Source: Silene noctiflora
Lineage: Eukaryota > Streptophyta > Magnoliopsida > Caryophyllales > Caryophyllaceae
DNA: 28,314 nucleotides
Assembly (NCBI GenBank): GCA_009801015.1
Contig: VHZZ01000937.1
Coordinates: forward strand, 134,457-162,770
Reading direction: 5' to 3'
Position 1 is the stretch's first letter; the number at the start of each line of letters is the position of its first letter. Position numbers and translations under genes: made by a program. Below, one piece after another: positions 22,798 to 28,314 of this stretch. The notes beneath the pieces are model-generated. The model was not told where the DNA came from. It saw only the letters and a program-made list of their open reading frames with translations, and ran no database searches.

Positions 22798-22807
22798 TAC
22801 TGTTTTA

Positions 22808-23072
22808 TAAGGTTCGCAAAGGCTTTAGAGCTCACCCTGAGCTTTAAAAGGAAAGAGAATTGTTTATTGCAATTCGACAACTTTTACCATTTCCCGCATA
22901 AAAAATGCCATATTTGTATTTTTACTGAGTCTGTTTATAATAATATTAGTTGGTTATCTATCCGTCTAGGGGCCTCTATTCCCCCCCGTTTTGCATTATG
23001 ACTAGTTGGTATGTATTCGAACATTTTGCAGTCTTGTTTTGTTTATGAAAGTTCATTGTTGTAAAAAAAATA
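22808..23072 (+). mobile_element. Possible short LINE 3' end
   Basis: TACTGTTTTA occurs at 22798-22807 and 23073-23082, and the second copy follows a run of eight A (23063-23070). The 265 bases between hold a decayed frame whose tail (WLSIRLGASIPPRFAL, about 22958-23005) resembles the last residues of plant LINE ORF2 proteins. The repeat is short and the reading is damaged, so this is a tentative call. Confidence 0.35.
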
Positions 23073-23169
23073 TACTGTTTTACTTCGATATTGTTACAAG
23101 ACCGTTTTTGGTGTAAATTATTCATCATAATTCGAATTCGAGTCACTGTTGTATTTCCATGGTTAATTT

Positions 23170-23232
23170 GAAGTTTGAACCTATGACCTGTGGTTAAATT
23201 AGATTAACAGCCTCCATACCAGTTGATCTAAG
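23170..23232 (-). repeat. tRNA-like (SINE head) remnant
   Basis: On the minus strand, CTTAGATCAACTGGTATGGAGG (23211-23232) is box A-like and AGGTTCAAACTTC (23170-23182) is box B-like. Spacing fits a tRNA-derived SINE head. Body and tail are not identified. Confidence 0.35.
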
Positions 23233-23601
23233 TATTCCTGAGTTTTTATGAGATACAAGACTATGCAATTTGCCTATTTCGATTAATACTCTTTCTTGTA
23301 AAATAGATTTATAAAATCGATGATAATTTTAATTAATCTGACTGAGAAACAACCAAAAAAAAAACAATAAAAACCAAATATAAATATTTACAATAAGTTG
23401 AATTAATCTATTTTTATTTTTATTTTTATTTTTTGAGAGATTTAGGAAATCTATCAACTATTCATCACCACAAGAGACATCCAACACTATTTTATTGATC
23501 TTTTTATCTTTTAGTACATGCAGTCTAATAATATCAACTATCAAGTAGTATTATTGCATGCAAAAGTTATGTTGTTCTTTATATCTCACTTTTTTCTCCA
23601 C

Positions 23602-23609
23602 TATATATA
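23602..23609 (+). promoter_or_regulatory. TATA box of SWEET B
   Basis: TATATATA followed by GAGCTC, about 150 bases before the SWEET B start codon. This implies a 5' UTR of about 120 bases. The position matches that in SWEET A, but the surrounding sequence does not look alike. Confidence 0.55.
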
Positions 23610-23757
23610 GAGCTCTTGCCAACTCTAACTAGCTCGTCAAAAACCATTTGTCTAATAACATCATTCTACGTACAAATATATACATTTCTACTAATCTAAC
23701 ATTTCTAAGTGAAATAACAAAAATATATACATTTACAAAAATTACAAGTAACTAAAT

Positions 23758-25633
23758 ATGACTACTCTTGCTCACTTCTTTCAACACCTTCCATGGGTTA
23801 CTATTTTCGGTCTCTTAGGTATAATACCGGTTTTTTTTTTCTTGACAATTTTTTTTTTGGATTAGATTCGAGTGTTATTCATTACTATTTTCAGTCTCTT
23901 AGGGATATCATTATTTTTTCTCGACATAGTTTTCATTTTGGATTAGATTCGTGTGTTATTTATTACGAATTGGAATTATCTTATTTTTATTTTCATTTAG
24001 GGCAAATATAGCAACTATTCACAAAAAATGTTGTCTTACTCTTGAGTCATAGTTAGCTAAGTGTTTGGTCTAATCAATTGTGATTTTGTTCTAGGCAATA
24101 CATATAAATTTATATTTTTTAGAAGGATAAAAACAAATAAATATTTCTTATGATCTGTTTCATTAACTTGTTTAAGTTTTTTTCAAAATCCTCCTCACAC
24201 AATTTAAAAAAAAAAAAAAACGTAAACAATTCAATGGGTCAGAGGTAGTATATTGTACTCCGTAGTGCTTCATATTCCTACACATATTGTGTACTAATTA
24301 TTTGATATTACTTTTACGTACAATCATGTGTTAACCTGACAATAACATAGGAATCCACTCGTGGAATTTAAAGGCAAAAAGTACAAATAATTATGTTTCA
24401 TATACGATATGATCCATGCATGTAAAGATGTAAAATTTTTTATTATAATTTTACTTATTTCCTTTTTTTATTTACATAATGTAGGTAACACGATTTCCTT
24501 CATGGTCTTCCTTTCTCCAATGTAAGTTTTTACGTCTATCACACATTGGTACCCTACTCGGTTTATAAAAAATATACTCCCTCTGTCCCGATTATTTATG
24601 TTCCCGTACATGTTTCCTTTGTTTACAGCCCGACATTTTATCGAATTTATAAGAAGAAATCAACAGAAGAGTTTCAAAGCATTCCCTATGTGGTGGGATT
24701 CTTTAGTGCAGTGTTATGGTTGTTCTACGCTTACATTAAAACGGATGTTATCTTCTTGGTTACTATAAACTCATTTGGTGTCTTCATTGAAACCATCTAC
24801 CTTGCCATTTTCCTCATCTATGCCAACAAGCAAACTAGGGTACGTATTTCGGTATCACCTGGTGATGTTATTTCATTATTTTCATAATGTTTATTAAATT
24901 GATAAATGAAGTTTTATGTGTTTGATTAATTGAACCAAATATATTATGTTGTAGATGAACACGGTGAAAATGCTCCTTCTATTCAATGTGTTCGGGTTTG
25001 GTGTTATCGTCTTCTTCACGATGGTGATTGCTAAGACGACTAGTGTCCGTCTCACCATACTTGGATGGATTTGCCTTATTTTCTCATTGAGCGTCTTTGT
25101 GGCTCCTCTTGGTGTTATGGTAAGCACTAAATTGTCTAATTATCGGAAAGTCACATAAAATTGTCTAATTATCGGAAAGTCACATAAAACCGTTTTATAC
25201 GAGAACACCATAAAATGTTGTAAAATCGGCTTATATATTCACATAAATTTTATTTTACAGAGGAAAGTGATCCGTACCAAGAGTGTGAAATACATGCCCT
25301 TCCTCCTCTCGTTCTTCCTCACTCTAAGCGCCGTTGTATGGTTCTTCTATGGCCTTTGCAAACATGATATCTATGTCGCGGTAAGGATTCAATATTTTCT
25401 ATTACATGTTCTTAAGTTCGAGATGAATAATTAACTTCGAATAAATTTTAAGATGTACGAGTATTTAATGTCGGAATAACTGGACTGATATCTGTGAATG
25501 ACATATAGCATAAAATAAGAAAAAAAAAATGAGCATGAATTAATAGAGTATATATATCATAATATATTTTCACAAATTACATTGATAAAAATCTTAAACA
25601 AATAGTATAATTAAGGATAATTATTTAATTTGC

Positions 25634-25682
<49 letters not shown>

Positions 25683-26063
25683 TGTGTTGATTATTTGTAA
25701 GAAAAACCTAACATGTGATTATTACTTTAATTTTACGTGTAGATACCGAACATTCTTGGATTCAGCTTTGGAATTCTTCAAATGATCCTTTATGCAATCT
25801 ATAGAAATGCCAAACCAATTGATGAGGAACTTCCTATTGGTAAAAAGGGCATGTCGTCAAATGACGAAATTATCCTCGAACCAGTTAAAATTCAGCCTAA
25901 GGCTGTGGGTACAAAGGAGGGCATTTTCGCCATTGAGATCCCGAAGTTGAACGTCAATGATTACAAGGATGGTGATGATAAGGAGCTAATAATGGAGCAG
26001 AAGATGATGATGAACAATGTTGGTGTCAATCATATTCCACCTCAAATGACAATTGTTGTATAA
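23758..26063 (+). CDS. SWEET: SWEET B: SWEET-family sugar transporter, six exons, 304 aa
   Basis: Exons: 23758-23818, 24485-24521, 24629-24839, 24955-25119, 25261-25380, 25743-26063; introns are GT-AG and the sum is 915 nt. It is a paralog of SWEET A with the same intron phases and identical lengths for exons 2, 3 and 5. Family marks: SPIPTF (31-36), QSIPY (49-53), N80, VAPLGVM (152-158), P171, W185, IPN (199-201). It has seven predicted helices and a cytosolic tail of about 90 residues with many charged residues. Over the first helical bundle it is roughly 60% identical to SWEET A by my own count. Odd points: E47 replaces the glycine of the usual TEGFQS motif, K168 replaces the glutamate of SVE(F/Y)MP, and the introns carry several local duplications. 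Clade III-like and probably functional; substrate is unproven. Confidence 0.92.
23798..23962 (+). repeat. Tandem duplication of the exon 1 end and donor in SWEET B
   Basis: Copy 1 (23798-23881) begins in exon 1 at TTACTATTTTCGGTCTCTTAG, crosses the donor GT and ends at GTGTTATTCA. Copy 2 (23882-23962) begins TTACTATTTTCAGTCTCTTAG and ends GTGTTATTTA. Both share GGATTAGATTCG. In copy 2 the base after the exon-like part reads GG where the donor has GT. Confidence 0.85.
24577..24628 (+). repeat. Stowaway/mariner-MITE-like end inside SWEET B intron 2
   Basis: TACTCCCTCTGTCCCGATTA matches the terminal consensus of plant Stowaway-type mariner MITEs (TACTCCCTCCGTCCC). It is followed by a T/C-rich tract that runs directly into the intron 2 acceptor TTTACAG at 24622-24628. 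The matching second end was not found. Confidence 0.5.
25129..25186 (+). repeat. Perfect 29-bp tandem duplication in SWEET B intron 4
   Basis: The unit beginning AAATTGTCTAATTATCGG is present at 25129-25157 and 25158-25186 without mismatch. It starts nine bases after the donor at 25120. No such sequence is in the SWEET A intron 4. Confidence 0.9.
25634..25682 (+). repeat. (AAT)n microsatellite in SWEET B intron 5
   Basis: About 16 uninterrupted AAT units in the last third of intron 5, some 60 bases before the acceptor of exon 6. Likely length-polymorphic. Confidence 0.95.
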
Positions 26064-26708
26064 ATGAAATTGTTGTATAACAATTTATTTTAATTTCGAG
26101 CCTTGTTTGATGTCACGAAGGGTTAAAGCTTCGTACATCTGAATGATCTCAACCTTATGTATCGCTTTAAGGGGAGGCTCTTATCGTAATATCATGGTTG
26201 TATGTATCTCATTTTTCGGTTGTTTCAATTCCAGTTGAATTTGAAGGCATAATACTTAATCTTTCTAGCAAATTAATTCCAATTATGTACTTAGTTACTT
26301 CTCAATCAATAAGATGTTTGTGTTTTAGAGACAATCATGGACTTACAATCATGGTACCATACAACTTACAACTGATTTATCTGCTTATGATTGAGATTTG
26401 AGAATGTAGACCATCCATCCATGCACGTAAACTCTTTGCATGCATGCCAATTATTGAATGGACGTGGAAGGACATTGAATTCTCATAATTTCAAATATGT
26501 GCAAATTATGATATTAACATGGTTTTACTGTGAGACGGTCAATAAAAGTTATGCCCCTTTATGTCATAGATATTGTGATGGCAACACATGAATCAAAAGC
26601 ATGTTGAATATGTTATCAATCTTTTGTTATTTAGGAAAATAAAAGTTAGTTATATATATAAAAGGATTCAACTATTCTTATTTCGGCATTGCGACGATAT
26701 GATATAAA
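26064..26708. other. 3' flank of SWEET B
   Basis: Likely includes the 3' UTR of SWEET B. No distinct AATAAA is close to the stop. Open frames at 26198-26401 and 26391-26591 have no recognisable content. Confidence 0.4.
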
Positions 26709-26804
26709 GTAAATTACATTGGATTAGGTATTTAAGTTAGTATATGCAACTAACACAAAATTTTGCATATACTAACTCAGATAGCGTAACCCTATTTAAT
26801 TTAC
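26709..26804. repeat. Near-palindromic fold-back, 41-bp arms
   Basis: Arms 26709-26749 and 26763-26804 are inverted copies around a 13-base loop. The inner 14 bases (GTTAGTATATGCAA and its complement) and outer 8 bases (GTAAATTA) pair perfectly; the middle has five or six mismatches and one bulge. It could be a tiny fold-back MITE or, if transcribed, a hairpin RNA. Confidence 0.7.
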
Positions 26805-26888
26805 CTAACCACCGACTAGTTTTTATTAATCAAGACGAATAGTTATAGGTAAATTGGTAAATTGAGCCATGTAAGAGGGTACGTACAT

Positions 26889-27200
26889 CAGGGGCGGATC
26901 CAAGGGGGGCTGGGGGCATATCTATAATACACACTAATTTATCATGGCATAGTTGGTAGAAGTGTGGGAGTTCTATCTAGAAGATATGGGGTTCGATTCC
27001 CGCTAGTTATAAATTTTGATAATATTTTTTGGGCCCTTAACCCATGTATTTGTAGGCTATTTCAAATAAATATGAAAAAATGCTTGAGACATGATTCGAA
27101 CTTGTGACTTTCAAATGATTTACCAAATTCTAAACCATTGAACCACTTCCATTTGTTATTAAATTAAGTACTAAAGTGTATTATATTTTATAAAAGATGA
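26889..27200. mobile_element. hAT-type left end followed by two tRNA-like boxes
   Basis: CAGGGGCGGATCC (26889-26901) is a well-known plant hAT-type terminal motif, but the matching right end is not found. Inside are two tRNA-like modules facing each other. On +, TGGCATAGTTGGTAGA (26945-26960) is followed by GGTTCGATTCC (26990-27000). On -, box A-like sequence lies near 27121-27146 and box B-like near 27091-27103. It may be a composite of a hAT element and SINE heads. The right boundary is arbitrary. Confidence 0.4.
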
Positions 27201-27217
27201 GTATTATTTTTATATAT

Positions 27218-28314
27218 CACTACTACAAATTTAGGCAATAACAACACCCCATTAACAACGCATATTGACGATTATATGTAATACCGTTGTTAATCAGGTT
27301 AGTATATTTTGACGCAATTCTGTGAAAAGTAATAACAACGGTTATTATTTCAAAACCGTTGTTATTATTAATAACAACGGTTTTCATTTTAGAACCGGTG
27401 TTAATAGTTGAAGGGGAGATCAACGGTTATTCCTTTAAAACCCTACTTGTTCTTACTTTTAACAACGGTTTATTTGGATAGAACCAGTTGTTATTACGGT
27501 TATGGAAAGAGGAACCGTTGTCAATACTTTCTTATACAAATTAAAAACAAAAACAAACACCACAATACCACGCAAACGCAAACACAATCACAAACACAAA
27601 CACAAACACTCTTCCTTGTCGTCGTCGGTTGTCGTCGTCGTCGTCTCTTTCTCATTATCTCTGTCATTGTCGTCTGTTGTCGTTGTCTGTCATTGTCGTC
27701 GCCGTCGTCGTCTCTTTATCATTATCTATGTCTCTTTATCAGGTATATATCTATCTCTTAATATTTTCTATGATTTTTGTATTTTTGTTTTGGTTTGTTT
27801 GATGTTGCTGATGATTTTATTCAGTAGTTGTTTTTGTTTGTTTTTCCTCTTTAGGGTTATAGGATTTATGATGTTGCTATCAAAGTCTCTGCATGTCTTT
27901 AGGGTTTTTAGCCTACGTTTTCCTCTTTAGGGTTTTAGCCTACGTGTGATGAGTTGATTAATGCAAATAAACTTACTTAGCATGCAAATATCCTCATTAA
28001 GTTTAGATGATCCTAAGTTATCTCAACTCTAAGTACTCTGCATGCATAAACTGACTTAGCCTTTGCACAGTAAAGGAAATATCTGGTCTTGTAATTGTTA
28101 GGTAGATGTACTCCCTTGTTTATGACCAAAGGAACTCTGAGACTCCTCTGTATTTGTCCAAATTCTTTTATCATGTCTATAGTGTATTTCTTCTGAGATA
28201 CAAAAATCCCTTGACCAGTCCTTACTACTTCAAAGTTTTTGTAATTAACTTATTTAATTGCCTGCCATTATTCATACAGAAAAATATGGAAAATTGGTGC
28301 AAAGGTGTTGTAGT
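27218..28314 (+). mobile_element. CACTA (En/Spm-type) transposon end, continues past the window
   Basis: CACTACTACAAATTTAGG at 27218 is the canonical terminal sequence of a plant CACTA element. The next 300 bases repeat AACAACGGTT and its reverse complement AACCGTTGTT many times in both directions (about 27285-27520), the expected subterminal transposase-binding array. Then come a CAAACA-rich stretch and a GTC-rich stretch (27603-27715) that resembles a 5' UTR. No transposase coding is recognised before the window ends, and the other terminus is absent. Confidence 0.7.
28085..28240 (-). mobile_element. Ty1-copia Pol fragment (fossil)
   Basis: The minus strand reads GIFVSQKKYTIDMIKEFG, the segment after the reverse transcriptase active site that is typical of plant copia elements, with a decayed continuation. 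No LTR or other domain is seen in the window. It lies inside what appears to be the CACTA element, as an inserted or captured piece. Confidence 0.5.

Noticed and set aside
26945-27001. A working tRNA gene
   Set aside because: Boxes A and B fit, but the acceptor stem does not pair; better read as a SINE head.
27408-27930. Overlapping frames rich in V, S and R or in T and Q
   Set aside because: They come from CAAACA- and GTC-type low-complexity DNA in the CACTA leader; no transposase motif.

Overview
The window looks like nuclear DNA of a flowering plant, most likely a eudicot. It is AT-rich and lacks long open frames, its real genes are split by GT-AG introns, and it is full of plant-type repeats: truncated LINEs, an Angio-type SINE, hAT-, CACTA- and Stowaway-like ends, and a solo LTR. 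I cannot name the species.

Two intact genes stand out, both on the + strand and both six-exon clade-III-like SWEET sugar transporters (MtN3/saliva, PF03083). SWEET A (13176-15812, 316 aa) and SWEET B (23758-26063, 304 aa) share exon phases and two exon lengths (37 nt, then 211 nt). They are diverged tandem paralogs about 8 kb apart. Both encode seven-helix plasma-membrane-type uniporters, expected to move sucrose or hexose down its gradient.

Layout. 1-8330: gene-free, with tandem repeats (343-, 48- and 21-bp units), a (TA)n run, a 26-G run and weak tRNA-like and LTR-like remnants. 8333-12171: a retroposed mRNA copy of a TPR-domain gene, flanked by a perfect 15-bp target-site duplication, ending in an 11-A tail and carrying nonsense codons; a solo LTR (10648-12096) later landed inside it. 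12172-13170: decayed repeats, then the SWEET A promoter. 15813-23600: intergenic DNA between the two SWEETs, holding three LINE 3' fragments, a hAT-like element and a SINE remnant. 26064-28314: a near-palindromic fold-back, a hAT-type end with two tRNA-like boxes, and a CACTA end that runs out of the window with a fossil copia fragment inside.

The most interesting signals are small rearrangements in the SWEET B introns: a tandem duplication that copied the end of exon 1 with its splice donor (copy now GG instead of GT), a Stowaway-like end that appears to supply the intron 2 acceptor tract, and a perfect 29-bp duplication just after the exon 4 donor. I found no evidence of a wholly new system. 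All calls are from reading the sequence by eye.
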